A stretch of DNA of 64,000 nucleotides from Gigantopelta aegis (Eukaryota; Mollusca; Gastropoda; Neomphalida; Peltospiridae), in the NCBI RefSeq assembly GCF_016097555.1, contig NC_054706.1, forward strand, positions 47,512,660 through 47,576,659. The letters run 5' to 3'. Shown here piece after piece: positions 43,672-57,385 of the stretch (positions are counted from its first letter, which is position 1; every line of letters begins with the position of its first letter). The translations under genes and the position numbers were made by a program. Below the pieces are notes generated by a model. That model did not search any database and was not told the origin of the DNA. It saw only the letters and a program-made list of their open reading frames with translations.

Positions 43672-45188
43672 GGGTCTAGCTCTGGGTCAGCAGAAAATTT
43701 CACCAAATTATCAATCATACTTCAAAAACTGCAGAAACCCATTTATTTTCCAACAAACCATAACTTATTTCATGAAATTATTTCACCAAATTATCAATCC
43801 TACTTCAAAAACTGCAGAAACCCAGTTATTTTCCAACAAACCATAACTTATTTCATGAAATTATTTCACCAAGTTATCAATCCTACTTCAAAAACTGCAG
43901 AAACCCGGTTATTTTCCAACAAACCATAACTTATTTCATGAAATTATTTCACCAAGTTATCAATCCTACTTCAAAAACTGCAGAAACCCATTTATTTTCC
44001 AACAAACCATAACTTATTTCATGAAATTATTTCACCAAGTTATCAATCCTACTTCAAAAACTGCAGAAACCCGGTTATTTTCCAACAAACCATAACTTAT
44101 TTCATGAAATTATTTCACCAAATTATCAATCCTACTTCAAAAACTGCAGAAACCCGGTTATTTTCCAACAAACCATAACTTATTTCATGAAATTATTTCA
44201 CCAAGTTATCAATCCTACTTCAAGAACTGCAGAAACCCGGTTATTTTCCAACAAACCATAACTTATTTCATGAAATTATTTCACCAAGTCATCAATCCTA
44301 CTTCAAAAACTGCAGAAACCCGGTTATTTTCCAACAAACCATAACTTATTTCATGAAATTATTTCACCAAATCATCAATCATACTCCAAAAACTGCAGAA
44401 ACCCAGTTATTTTCCAACAAACCATAACTTATTTCATGAAATTATTTCACCAAGTTATCAATCCTACTTCAAAAACTGCAGAAACCCGGTTATTTTCCAA
44501 CAAACCATAACTTATTTCATGAAATTATTTCACCAAGTTATCAATCCTACTTCAAAAACTGCAGAAACCCGGTTATTTTCCAACAAACCATAACTTATTT
44601 CATGAAATTATTTCACCAATTTATCAATCCTACTTCAAAAACTGCAGAAACCCGGTTATTTTCCAACAAACCATAACTTATTTCATGAAATTATTTCACC
44701 AAGTTATCAATCCTACTTCAAAAACTGCAGAAACCCATTTATTTTCCAACAAACCATAACTTATTTCATGAAATTATTTCACCAAGTCATCAATCCTACT
44801 TCAAAAACTGCAGAAACCCGGTTATTTTCCAACAAACCATAACTTATTTCATGAAATTATTTCACCAAATCATCAATCATACTCCAAAAACTGCAGAAAC
44901 CCAGTTATTTTCCAACAAACCATAACTTATTTCATGAAATTATTTCACCAAGTTATCAATCCTACTTCAAAAACTGCAGAAACCCGGTTATTTTCCAACA
45001 AACCATAACTTATTTCATGAAATTATTTCACCAAATTATCAATCCTACTTCAAAAACTGCAGAAACCCAGTTATTTTCCAACAAACCATAACTTATTTCA
45101 TGAAATTATTTCACCAAATTAAACTAAAATTCAACAGTTGTTCTTGAAATACGCAGTTGGCGAATTTGGCGAGTGCCAAAGCTGGCCC
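43672..45188. mobile_element. Dispersed element with its core expanded 17-fold
   Basis: Left end GGGTCTAGCTCTGGGTCAGC and right end, inverted, GGGCCAGCTTTGGCACTCGC enclose the 83-bp array. The same ends and a single-unit core occur, inverted, at 59214-59403. Confidence 0.82.
43698..45108. repeat. 83-bp tandem array, 17 copies
   Basis: Exact 83-bp spacing of TTTCACCAARTTATCAATCC from 43698 to 45109. Unit blocks are ACTTCAAAAACTGCAGAAAC, CCGGTTATTTTCCAACAAAC and CATAACTTATTTCATGAAAT. Copies differ at only a few sites (CCGG/CCAG/CCAT; AAG/AAA). One pair of neighbouring variants (AAATCATCAATCATACTCC) recurs six units apart, a sign of block duplication. Confidence 0.97.
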
Positions 45189-45189
45189 T

Positions 45190-46333
45190 TAGTCATAATA
45201 TTGAAATTTTAAGTTCTCTATATGGGTTTTTCTTATGTACCACATATACAATTTGTCTGTATTTAATGGAAAATGTTAAGATGATATATATATATAAGTA
45301 TATTTCAGTTCCTTTAATTCCTTATTTTTGCAGCTTTCTTTGTTGTGTAAAGTGCTGTGATTAACAGGTAACATATTTCTTGCAATGCTGAATCCAGACT
45401 AATACTATTGTTTTCACTTCGGCAAATTTTGTTTGAAAATTTCTAAAGAGTAAAGAGTTAGCGTTTTATTAACCAAATAAAATGCAACAAAATTGTGTAA
45501 GCGTCAATGCGATTTCGCACATATTTGTCAATACTGTGCATATACACAGTACCTATTCCATATATGCAATTTTGCATGCATTTAGTACACTAAAATAAGT
45601 CTGTTGATGGGTGATTTTTCTGTTCAGGTTTTCCAATGTGGTGATTCATAACGTAAAGTATTTACTAGTGGCTTAAAAATGCATTTCAACAATGTCAAGT
45701 TTTATATAGTAAATATGGAGTCTGAAAAAACACATTTCGATGTGTGGAAAAGTGAACAGTAAATTTATGCGGAATCCCATTAATGGAAAGCAGGCTTTAT
45801 ATTATAATTATTTTATAATAGTGCTACTTTTTTTTACTGAATTCAGCTTCTTTTTAAAATTAATATTGCATGCCCAACTTAGTAAAAACTATTTCAGGGT
45901 CTCTAAATAGACCGATCTATATATAGACTGATCTCTATAGAAAAACATGACGTGAAATATTTTTCATTATTAACAGATTGTACTGTTAAGTTATCCATGA
46001 CAAACTGCTGATATTACATAATTATATAGTTGTATGCTCAATAGGATGTGCCTTGATATAATCACAAACTGTATTTTTTGCAATATTGAGAAAATATTTT
46101 ATTAATACTTTTGCTGGTGATCGTGTTAACATTTCTTATTTCTAATATCTACTTGAAATGTTCTAATTTTGTGTTGGGTGTGTTTTGTTTATTTTGATTT
46201 ATTATTTATTTATTTATTTTTTTATTTGGAAAAAGGTTACGTGTGTTAATTATTATCATGGTAGACCTATTCAAGAGAATTTGCAAATATATTTTGAAAT
46301 GAAATATAACCTTTTATTTATCTACCATTACTT

Positions 46334-46398
<65 letters not shown>

Positions 46399-48159
46399 CA
46401 AGATATATAGAGAGAGAACGAGAGGGGTCATACATTTGCCTCAAAGTTGTTTCAATTTTATATATGAATAGAATTATAATAAGGGTGTTTTATATTACTT
46501 ACCGTAGTTGTGTATTATGTCTCTTATAAATGTCATCACTTCAAATATTGTCAGTTAAAACAGTTTCATTGTTTGGATCTGCAAAACCAATAACTGGTCT
46601 TATGTAGATTCTTTAAGCTGAGAGGAAAGAAAGTTGTGATTTGGCAAATTAAAGAAATACAAATTGGTTTGTTTTAGCTACACCCAATGTAATCGTATTA
46701 ATTCTTAAATATTTGCTAAATTGTACTTCCATTGATGTTTGATGGTTTGGTTCTCAATATATCTTAAATTGTGCTCATTAAATGCTGCTCATTTCATAAG
46801 GTGACAATTATTGTTCAATATTACTTTTTACAGTACTGTTTTTGGCTCGCCTTTACAAAGTTAAAAAACATGATATAGGTATTACTTTTTTGACGGGAGC
46901 AGTGGCGTCAGTGTTTGCACCAAAAGTTTAATGTTCAAGTTTCACGCTTAGATGAGTTTATCACAAACTATATGTCCTAGGTCAGTGAAGCGTGGTTTAC
47001 AGATACACCTATAGGTGTTCATCACAGTGCACAGAAATATTTTATAGTGGGGAAGAAATTTAAATTTGTGGAATTTTTGTTTTTGTATTATGTAAGAGTG
47101 CTATCCTGATACATTACTTTCAAAAAATATTGGCCTGATTAATCTTCAATTAGTTTATTGTTACTCATGTTCATGGGACATAGCTCAACATACTGGGTCA
47201 TGATTAGTATATACGTTGGGGGGGGGGGGTCAGGGTGTCCGTTATGGGCAGGAGGCCATTATATAGAGGTGCCCGTTAGACCAAGTTCGACTCTATTCAT
47301 TTTTATACTTTCTATTATTGATTAAACAGTGGCAAGGTTTGTTTTAGTGGTAGAGCACTTTGCCTGTGTTGTAAGATCAGTTTTCCCATCTGTGAGTAAA
47401 CTAATTCCATACCATGCAGAGTTCTACAGTGTGATACATCAAAGCCATGTTACATGTACATGTTAGGCCGTCCTTTGAAAACTCTATGAGATCAGACGGT
47501 TTCTTCTTTCATTCTTTAGACACAGTGTCACTTTAGTTTTTAAAATATATTAGACATATATTGTATTTTTATACTGTCACTTGGATCATCAGTATTTTGC
47601 CTGTAGTAATTGTTGTCAAGAGTTATGTCCCTTGTGTTCAGTAACTTCCATCATAACTTGATTTACCACATATAAATAGCTGGAAAGTGGATATTGAAAA
47701 ACCTACATGATTTGTGATAAAATCAAAACGAATATCCTATGGCAATGTTGTTTTCTCTCATACAGTAGGCCAGCCGTACACACTTACCATGATGTTTGTG
47801 ATACATACATTATTTCCACCTAGTTGTAATCTGTTGTGGCATATTATATGTATGTATCGTTTTACTTTTTACTTATGTTGTATTATTTTCTGGATATTTT
47901 TGAACTATAAACCAAGATATTAACTGTTAAAGCTTATTTTCTATATTGTTGTGTTTATATTTTACTCATAGTTTAATATAATTCATATTTATTGTGCTAA
48001 AAAATTAAAATACCAGAAATGATAACATGGAGTGGATTTTTGGGAAGCGGTATCTAAGAAGAAAACATAAAATGAAATTAAAGGTGCACAAAATATGTTT
48101 GAATGTGTGAACACAAAATGTACAGTGTACTTGTTCAGTACCCCCTATATCCCATACAC

Positions 48160-48200
<41 letters not shown>

Positions 48201-50220
48201 ACTGGTTAGATATAATAGTACGTACTTCAGAAAAATTCTCCAGGCATTTGTTTTTAATATCACCACCACCTCACCCAGACCCAACACTACCATCACCATC
48301 TGTTATTTCTGGAATATAGTTTATGTTGAATACAATAGTATTAGTGAAATCCTATTAGTTTCTACTTCAGTTGACTGTTGTTAATTATTCTTTAGTTATT
48401 ATTTTAAAATATTTTCTTTACTCTTGTTGACAGATTTATATTCATTGTATTTCTTTGTTTGTTTATTTTTTTATTATCAAATGAATATTTATAGTACACA
48501 TAAGTATTTTGCATTCCATGTATTTGAGTTGTGAACATGTGATACAGTACTGAAATAATTTGTTTAGGCTTGTTTACCTTTAATATTGTTTACACCTTGA
48601 AACTTAAAATATTTTGATGTCGATGACTGACAACCAGAATTGTTCATGTCCACCTTTTGTGAAAATTAGAAAACACATTTCATTTTCTTCTTCTTATGGT
48701 GGTCTTTTTTTTTTTTTTTTTTTTTTTTTTTTCTCCAGGGGATATATTTAGCAGGGGTGATGTATAGCTATATAACTTGAATACATTAATAAATTGCTTG
48801 ATTTTAAGATTTTACAGAAATTTTAAAACATCAATACTACATGTTAGTCTTGTTTTGGGGGTTTTGTTTTTTGGACATAACCAGTTTTGGTTTTTAGTTC
48901 TCGATATTGATAGTTTTGATGGAGTTGAAATTTTATACTCTTTTGCCACCATAGAATTTAACAGCACATACCTTGACACAAATATCATTCCTAGGCTAAA
49001 AACTCAGTTGGAAAAATAAAGAATCCCTTCCATTCTCGTATTATCAGAACTGACTTCCAAATCATGTTATTTTATATTTTATCAGCACCCTTTGATAAAA
49101 GTATAAAAATCCTCAGCAAGCCTTGGATTTCATACTTTTATCAACTCGTGCTGATAAATTATGATATCACAAGACACTCTGGGAGTATCTTCTATATAAT
49201 AATAATAATATATGTAAATAATTGAATTATATATGCATATTATATTCATAACAGTTATTTATGTTATCACTGCAAGCAATGTTTTCTTGCAGTACTGTAT
49301 TTGTTTTTTTTGTTTTTTTTGCTGTTGGGGAATAACATTAGTACTTCTGAATTGGACTTTATACATTCCTGTTGTATGGAAAGGTGCGTTCTCAGTGTGG
49401 TTTTAGTAATTGTTTGTAACATACAATCAACAATATCACAACTGTATCAGTTTTATTTGCATACAAGTACAATAATGTACGGTACAACACAGCCAAATCA
49501 TGTCATGTTATTTGTATAAAAAACAAACAACTGTGTTAACACTGTTATGAGAACAGTTTATGCTGAAGTCTCTATTCTCCATGCTGCAATATTGATTACT
49601 AAATTTTGTTTTCACTATCAACAAATATTTATGCATTTAACATAACATTTTAGTTGGGTTTTGGTGATATTTTTATTATTGTAATGGAATAACATTTTTA
49701 TCTTTTTGATCAGTGGTTTTTGTGAATTGTATGTGACATAAATAGGTATATTTACTTTAATACCATTGATTCAGAAAGAGCTGTGAATGTTTATTTTGTT
49801 GATACTGTTTTTTGTTTTTTATTTTAAAGAAAAAACATTTCGATTCCTTTTCTGTTTGTTGTAATTGCAAGGGGCAGGATAATAATTAGACTTTATCACA
49901 ATGGTTTACCATTCTGCTTTATTTACTTACATACTTATCAATATTAATATATTTTTCTGGTCTAACTTGATATGATAAAGTGATTGTTTTGACATTGTTA
50001 TTTTTAATGATTATGCATAATATCTTCATAGTGTATACATTGACATAGATATTTTAATTGCCAGTAGGGGTATATTTTGATATGTCTTCCTCAGTAAATA
50101 AAAACTGTATTACACAAGGGAAATAACCACTTGTGTTTAACATATATGTTTGAGTAGCCTGTATGGTAGGACCAGGTTTCCTGTATTTCTCCTTTGACTA
50201 AGCATTAAAATAACCATTTT
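45190..50220 (+). other. SINE-free AT-rich stretch, possible long 3' UTR
   Basis: No gene or SINE. Holds (GA)n at 46337-46397, poly-A at 48163-48197, poly-T at 48706-48733, and many AATAAA-like signals (for example 45476, 50098). T exceeds A on the plus strand in much of it. Confidence 0.45.
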
Positions 50221-50223
50221 TAA

Positions 50224-50667
50224 AGTTCTAGACCCTAGTTTTTAAAACACTACGGCATAATTTTCACTAATAGAGCCCGTTTTAACAATTACTGTTATTT
50301 TCTTGTTTGAAATAAATATTTTAAGTGTCTGTGGTCATCCTGATGTTTCTAATGCACGAAATGCATTTTTCATAATTCTAAAAATGCACATACTACTAAG
50401 AAGTAACTGTTATTGAGATGAGCTGTAGGCCATTTTAGAGGGTATTTCCCCATTTCAAACTCTTGTTTCTCTCTATGGTAACTTTAGTCAGATGTGTTAC
50501 AGGTTGGTAGATTAGGCCCCCAAAAAATAATATGTGTGTTTCAGGTTTCATCTCTGGAAAAAATAGGTAGGAACTTTTTTTTTTTTTCTTTTTTTTTTTA
50601 AACCGTGTTCTTGACATACTGCATATATCCTGTCTGCAAAAATCGTGGTAGATGTTGAGGTGGGGAG

Positions 50668-50708
<41 letters not shown>

Positions 50709-50822
50709 GTAGTCAAATGTATTAGGGTCGGTCGGGAAACGGAAACACACAATTTTCTTTTTTTTTACGCCATAACCAAACTTAGCGCCTATTTTCACGG
50801 GTTCAAACTGGGGTCTGCAACT
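50224..50822. mobile_element. MITE, TTAA target site, with poly-T-bearing insert
   Basis: AGTTCTAGACCCTAGTTTTT at the left, inverted AGTTGCAGACCCCAGTTTGA at the right, TTAA at both borders (50220-50223, 50823-50826). The right half holds an extra 240 bp with T-runs at 50576-50600 and 50670-50707 and GGGTCGGTCGGGAAACGG, probably another repeat. Confidence 0.78.
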
Positions 50823-51647
50823 TTAAGTAAGACATCAAATATATCATTAAATAATTAAATAAATATTTCTTTTCTTTCATTTCATAATTCAGTTTTGTTT
50901 TTGGGTCACATTATTATGTCAGAAACATAAGGCGGGTTTTCCTGTTTGGCAGGTATACAGTTGTATTTACATTACTTGAGTGCCAGTTTTTATTTTCACT
51001 TACTGCTGTTACAATCAGACATGCTTAGTCATTGCCTTAGGTCATTCCATTATCATAACTTTTTATTTGTGTTCTTTGCTTCATTTGTAACAAAGTATTA
51101 AAAATATCCAGGCTCTGAGCTAATAAGACCTTTACTCTCGTGTGTCTCTTTGTTTGTTTGGCTCTGTTATTTGTTCATGGATTTGCTTGCCTACATTTTC
51201 TTTGATTTGATATGTAATGTCTCAAACCTGGTTTTCATACAGTTAAAATTCCTAATCCAAAACCTTTGTAGGTCTGTGGTATGATTATAAAAGGAGATCA
51301 GGGTTTGAAACCTAAATGTTTCAACCAAGAAATCGTCGCTACGTCCATGCAAATTATTTCCAGTTTCAGTCTTGGGAGTCCAGACTGTAAAGTTTCACAA
51401 GCCATGTGCCTAGGTATAAAACTCTGTGATCAGATTTTGGTGTATTCACTAAATATAAAGCAACTGCATTAATCTCATTTTGAGATCTTATAAACAATGT
51501 ATCATGATTGACAATGCTATTTGTTAGGTACATTGTAGTTGTTCCTTCCATGCTCGTATTACCAGAATTGCTAAAGGGCTTAAAAGGATTATGCAATGTT
51601 GCTAAATTAAGAGAGCTGATGAGAGCTATGTGAATTAAGACCCCAGG

Positions 51648-52188
51648 GCCCCGTTCCACGAAGCAATCTTAGCACTACTATCATCGTAAATACCTACCAT
51701 CGTGACCTTAATTTTTTTCTATGATCACCAGCCCGTTCAACGACGCGGCATAGCTTACTTTTGTCATAAATTTCAGTGATAATGTACAATTGATATGAGG
51801 CAGTTGTAAGCCACTAACGTAGCTGTCAAATGGCAGTTAGATGATGATTTCATCATTTTTTAAGAAGGATACCAACTTTTTGTGTGAAAATGGTGAAACT
51901 CTGCGTTTGATGAAAAACAGTCTAGGCCATACAACATTCACACAAAAATACAGGTGATAACTGTCATGTCTTATGCATATGGCAATTATCGCTTAGCAGA
52001 TAAACTGACAAAGTTACTTCATGGATGTCCAATACCAATGAATATATCCAAGATGTTCCAAAAAGACGGTAATCAATTTATTATTTATTTATTTTATCAG
52101 CTGTAAAGTTTACGGTGCCAGTTGTAAAACTTACCTTGAGTCACTACAATTAACCGTAGCTACAGTTGTTTCGTGGAACGGGGCCCAG
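51648..52188. mobile_element. 540-bp palindromic element, GGGCCCCGTTCCACGAA ends
   Basis: GGGCCCCGTTCCACGAAGCA at the left and, inverted, GGGCCCCGTTCCACGAAACA at the right. Sub-ends AATCTTAGCAC and AACTGTAGCTAC diverge. Related to the middle element at 61419-61857. Confidence 0.8.
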
Positions 52189-52189
52189 A

Positions 52190-54120
52190 TATATTAGTAT
52201 TGTTTTTACTAGTGCTGTGGGATTGCTGGTTACGCTGGTCATAATGATACATGTTATTCCTTTTATGTATAGTCTATGCATTTGCATATTTTCTTTACAG
52301 TTTATGCAATAATTTGCATATGTATATTGACTGCCAGTGTTTTGACGTATATTCCTCATTTACATGAGTAACATGTTTATTGTATGTTCTAATTTTGTAT
52401 TCTTAAAAAATAAAATATGCATGTAGGTAATGGTAGATTTCGGTATGCAAAGATTTCATAGAAAATTTATATCAGTGAAGCAAAACATACATGTGGGACC
52501 ACTGTTGGTTCTTACTTTTCCTTTTGTCTTCCATTTACAGATAAAAGTAAAACACAGTGAAACCTGTTACAGCAGCCATCTTGGGATGTTCAAGGTTTTG
52601 TCAATTATGTCGTTAAACTGTTATTTGGCACCATTCCTTCCTTTTATATTTTATTATATATAAACATACATCGTACATGTATATTTAAATATATACATAA
52701 TGTAAGTTTACATATATTTTTATAATCAGATGAAGTTAGACATGGAAGTGTCTGGGTAGCTCACAAATTTATTTTTATTGATCAAATTGTCAACTGATTT
52801 AATATTCGGAATCATTCACAAATTGTGGTCAGTGGTATTTGCTATGCTCAAGAAATTCATTCCAACCTTGTCAACCAGTTATTTTTTAAGCATATAATTT
52901 ACATTATTTAAACATTTTCACTTTTGTAAAACATTATTGGCTGAATTTATAAAGCTTGTTTTTGACTTACACGTGTGTACTACACTTATTTATAACATCT
53001 ATGTTTAAAAAAAAACATGCTTTGTTAAACTGGCTCTTTATTTTTTTTACTTATCAAACCATGGGTTCAAAAATACATTTGGCTACTTCATAAAAGATGG
53101 CTACTTAATATAGGTCATTATTAGTTTTTTTACTCTATGTAGGGTTCGAACCTTGTAAAAAAAATATGGTAGCCCTAAAAATAATATTGCATGTTGTCAA
53201 ATTATGATAAGTGAACCACGAGCAAGATTTTAATGTGGAATATAAACATTAATAGTGGCTCATATGTTATAGCTCTAAAGAAGATAATATTATTTGGCCG
53301 ACTAACGCCATTATTTTTTAATAATTAAGTCACCCAAACAGGACATTGGTCGCATTTGGCTACCTGGCCACATGCCATTTTGATTCCTGCTATAGAATAG
53401 TAAGGTGACGGTGACCTTAAGACAGGTGGCTGCTTGAGCAGGTTTAATTGTCTCCATTTATGATGTTATCTATGCATTTTATTGCTATCTCTCTTGTATG
53501 AGTGAAGCTAAATGTAGTTAAGTGCCTTGATCACAGAGATATGATATAGCCTGTAGCCATTGTAGTTTATATATATTCATATGCATCCCCTTCAAGATAA
53601 TCAGCTTATTTTCTGGTTGAAATTATTTATACAGTTCTTCCAATCTCAAAGAGGCATAATCTATACTGAGTGATTTTATTTTTTGGTTGTGTTTGTTTAA
53701 TATGAACCACTTTACTTTCTGTTTTATTAGAAATAAAAACATTCCATCCTTTGATTGCTGACTCATTGTTGTGTATTTCAAGCTGAATGTGATATTTTCT
53801 ATTTCTGAAAGGCCATGGTCCGCCCGCAACACTGTACTGTACTTGTAGTTCAGACTTTCTTCCTTAGAGTAGTGAGGTGACAGTGACCTTTTAACACAGG
53901 TGGCTGCTTGAGTAGGTTTAATGTTTGTCCATTTGTGATGATATCTATGCATTTTATTTGTGCGATTTCCCCCATCACAGCAAATTATATCACTATTCAA
54001 AGTTAACTTATGGTGTTTTTTTTCTTTAATAGCCAGAAAGCTATTTTAATGTAGGATTTTCAATAATTTTTATAAAACTTAAATAGTCTTAAAAACAAAC
54101 TTGTCATCTCCTGATATTTG
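52190..54120. other. AT-rich stretch with a duplicated 95-bp block
   Basis: AGGTGGCTGCTTGAGCAGGT (about 53395-53492) and AGGTGGCTGCTTGAGTAGGT (about 53862-53958) belong to two similar blocks, each followed by ATCTATGCATTTTATT. No gene or SINE. Confidence 0.5.
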
Positions 54121-54123
54121 AAG

Positions 54124-54437
54124 AAGTTTGGTTTGTTTAACAACACCACTAGAGCACATTGATTTATTAATCATCAGCTATTGGATGTCAAACATTTGGT
54201 AATTCTGACACGTAGTCATCAGAGGAAATCTGCTACATTTTCTTATGCAGAAAGGGATCTTTTATATGCACTTTTCCAGAGACAGGAAAGCACATACCAC
54301 AGCCTTTGACTAGTTGTGCACTGGATGGAACAAGGAAAAACCCTAATCAGTTGAATGAATCTGCCGAGGTGAATCAATCCTGCGAAACAAGCACCTCAAG
54401 CGAGCACTCAACTGACTGAGCTAAATCACCCCCACCC
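54124..54437 (-). mobile_element. SINE, head H2 with tail B (left arm of inverted pair)
   Basis: Tail TTTGTTTAACAACACCACTA, body GGGATCTTTTATATGCACTT, head GCGAGCACTCAACTGACTGA in reverse. Confidence 0.87.
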
Positions 54438-54494
54438 ACTCCATATTTAAATAAAACTTGGCAAAATATAGTTTTGTTTGGTTTTAACTTTAGT

Positions 54495-54785
54495 TTGGGG
54501 CAGGATCTAGCATACACCTGGGGAGCCTCTGATTGTTCCCGCCCCCCCCCCCCCCCCCCCACCCTGTCCTAATCAGTGCAGCATGAATGGTATATCAAAG
54601 GCTGTGGTATGTGCTCTCCTGTCTGGGAAAGTGCTTTAAAAAGATCCCTTGCTACCAGTAGAACTTTATAGCAGATTTTGTCTCTAAAACAATAAACCGG
54701 TTTTACCAAATGTTTGATATCCAATAGCTGATAATTAATCAATCAATGTGCTCTAGTGGTGTTGTTAAACAAAATAAACTTTTAA
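54495..54785 (+). mobile_element. SINE, H2-like head with tail B (right arm of inverted pair)
   Basis: Head GGGGCAGGATCTAGCATACA, with a C-run of about 20 (54541-54560), body and tail CAATGTGCTCTAGTGGTGTT. Head-to-head with the copy at 54124. Confidence 0.82.
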
Positions 54786-54789
54786 CGTT

Positions 54790-55455
54790 ACTTTATTACA
54801 AAGTTAACCTAAGGAAGTATTTTGAACTCCTAAACATTTGTTACAGATCAAATTTGAACCATAGGACCTACATGTATTTTGTTGTTTTTTCCCTGCTATA
54901 CCTTTTTTCCTTTCTTTTTTCCCATTTACATATTCCCAATTTAGTGTGAAATATCTATGGGCATTAAGTCAATTAAATTTCTGAAATAAAACCCTGATAA
55001 CAATAACATACAATGAAAAGTAAACAAAGCAACATGCATATGCATTATATCAAAACGACAACACCATCTTGGGTTTTCACTGTAAGATAATTGAGTTGGT
55101 TTTTATTGTACCTTTTTGCCATCAACATATTTTGCTGAAAAGATTGTTGTCACTTCAAGAATATCTGATTTCTTGATTTATAGCGAACATTATCTCTGGG
55201 CTATGTTTCAATGTTGGCTGCCATGTGTATCAAGGCCTTACTCCATTGTTTGGTGGAGAAGCCCTTGACATTTGTAAGCCATTTTCATCTGTTAATGATT
55301 TTCATCTAAGTCTTTGACATCAAGGTTTGATCCTCTTGACTTCATTCCTGTATTGAGATTCCAGCAGAGAGGAAATACGTTAGTTCTACGTGTCTTTCAT
55401 TCTTACACAAACTTCAGCAAGGGTCAGTTACGTCAGTAACAAAGTTAAAAGTACT
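54790..55455. other. Non-coding DNA
   Basis: Nothing recognised. Confidence 0.4.
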
Positions 55456-55459
55456 GGGT

Positions 55460-55748
55460 ATGTTTTGTTTAACGACACCACTAGAGCACATTGATTTATT
55501 AATCATCTGCTATTGGATGTCCAACATTTGTTAATTTTTGTACTTGTAGTCTTTTAGGAAACCTATTTTTTTTCCATTAGCAACAATGGATCTTTTGTAT
55601 GCAGGACAGAACATACCATGGCTTTTGATATATCAAAGGCCATGGTTGGGACAGCAAAATGGAGAATGGGTTCACTGAGGTGATTTGATCCTACAACACA
55701 AGAAGCTCGGGCAAGTATTTCACTGACTGAGCTAGATCCTGTCCCCAT
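55460..55748 (-). mobile_element. SINE, H2-like head with tail B
   Basis: Tail TTTGTTTAACGACACCACTA, a shortened body, and a head with GGTTCACTGAGGTGATTTGA and GACTGAGCTAGATCCTGTCC. Confidence 0.8.
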
Positions 55749-55749
55749 T

Positions 55750-56340
55750 GGTACATTATTTCAAAATTTATGATCGTTTTTCATTATATATTTTATGGTT
55801 TTCAAATTTTGTGGTGAGATTTGATTTATCTATTGGTAACGTTTGCCAAAAAATTAATCTGATATTCTGTTGACCCAGATTTAAGGATGTGGCAAAAAAA
55901 TGTCTCGCACATTGAATGGCAACTGTTGGAATTATTTGTATATTTAAAAGATGTTTTAGAAATAAAATGGCTTGGCATGCCTGTGGTTGGTCAAACTGCT
56001 TCAGTTTTCATGCAAGTTTCAAGGAAAACTTTAACTGATAGAAGAATGTGTACAAAGTGGAATTTGTTTCTTGTCTAATCACAGGTAAACAAATATTTTA
56101 TTCAAATTTATTTAGAGCACGGATATTTGTTCTTACACTAGAAGAGTTTATATTAATTTGTGTGCTAAATGATTAAATAAACATAAACATTTCATAATTT
56201 TATTTATATAATGCATGTGATTAAGGGATAAATAGGCTACCGTTCATAAATATTGGTCATAATGTTCCTGGCTTTTTGAACGAAATGAATATACCTGGCC
56301 TGGTGCTTATATAACTTTTAGAGTCAAAACTCTAATAGAA
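55750..56340. other. Non-coding DNA
   Basis: A 63-codon frame at 55887-56078 has no recognised similarity or splice support. Nothing else seen. Confidence 0.4.
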
Positions 56341-56684
56341 AGAAAGAAAGAAATGTTTTATTTAACGTTGCACTCAACACATTTTATTTATGGTTATATG
56401 GCGTCAGACATATGGTTAACGACCACACAGATTTGGAGAGGAAACCCGCTGTCGCCACTACTTGGGCTACTCTTTCCGATTAGCAGCAAGGGATCTTTTA
56501 TTTGCGCTTCCCACAGGCAGGATAGCACAAACCATGGCCTTTGTTGAACCAGTTATGGATCACTGGTCGGTGCAAGTGGTTTACACCTACCCATTGAGCC
56601 TTGCGGAGCACTCACTCAGGGTTTGGAGTCGGTATCTGGATTAAAAATCCCATGCCTCGACTGGGATCCGAACCCAGTACCTAC
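56341..56684 (-). mobile_element. SINE, H3-type body with tail A, 5'-truncated
   Basis: GAAA-rich end at the left, tail A, body, and H3 part to GATCCGAACCCAGTACCTAC. ACTCTAATAG (56328-56337) and GACTAATAG near 56688 may be remnants of a target duplication. Confidence 0.87.
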
Positions 56685-56839
56685 CCTAGACTAATAGAGT
56701 CTGAGACAGTAATGTCATGACAGCACCATACAAATGGTATGTGTGTGATGTCATTTGAGATTGGGTCTGGATTCTTGACTTAAAAGTTCTATAAGCACGG
56801 GCTCTGATGGGACCTTGCATGATATGATATTTCATTTCA

Positions 56840-57010
56840 TTCATTTACAATTATTTTTCATCCTTATATCCAACTGAGGTTCAAGCACACTGTCCTGGGC
56901 ACATCCCATCAGCTATCTGGACTGTCCAGGACAGTGGGTTAGTGAGAGAGAAGCCAGTTAGTGGCCTTGCACCTACCCATTGAGCCATTAAACTTGCTGT
57001 TAAACTGTCT
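56840..57010 (+). mobile_element. Second SINE-like family, copy 3
   Basis: ATCCAACTGAGGTTCAAGCA, GGACTGTCCAGGACAGTGGG, CACCTACCCATTGAGCCATT. A further end piece lies at 57430-57490 (GGTGGAACCGGTACAGG, ACCTACCAGCCTTAAATCCG), separated by the SINE at 57058. Confidence 0.65.
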
Positions 57011-57057
57011 TGGATGTATCCACTGAGACTGACATGCTTGAACCTTCAGTAGATGTA

Positions 57058-57385
57058 GGGCGGGACGTAGTCCAGTGGTAAAGTGTCCGCCAAATGCACG
57101 GTCGGTATGGGATCGATCCCCGTCAGTGGGCCCATTGGGCTATTTCTCGTTCCAGCCAGTGCACCATGACTGGTATACCAAAAGCCGTGGTATGTGCTAT
57201 CCTGTCTGTGGGATGGTGCATATAAAAGATCCCTTGCTGCTAATCGAAAAAGAGTAGCCCAAGAAGTGGCGACAGCGGGTTTCCTCCCTCAATATCTGTG
57301 TGGTCCTTAATCATAAGTCCGACGCCATATAACCGTAAATAAAATGTGTTGAGTGCGTTGTTAAATAAAACATCTCCTTCCTTCC
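57058..57385 (+). mobile_element. SINE, head H1 with tail A, full length
   Basis: Head GGCGGGACGTAGTCCAGTGG, GTATGGGATCGATCCCCGTC; body ATAAAAGATCCCTTGCTGCT; tail to TTAAATAAAACATCTCCTTC. Direct repeat TTCAGTAGATGTA / TTTAGTGGATGTA (57045-57057, 57386-57398) is an imperfect target duplication. The cleanest H1-A copy in the window. Confidence 0.92.

Noticed and set aside
43275-43929. Repetitive ORFs of 71-114 codons
   Set aside because: They come from the 87-bp and 83-bp tandem repeats and have no independent coding signs.
47330-47530. Additional SINE
   Set aside because: Only GTGGTAGAGCAC resembles a head. No body or tail could be followed.
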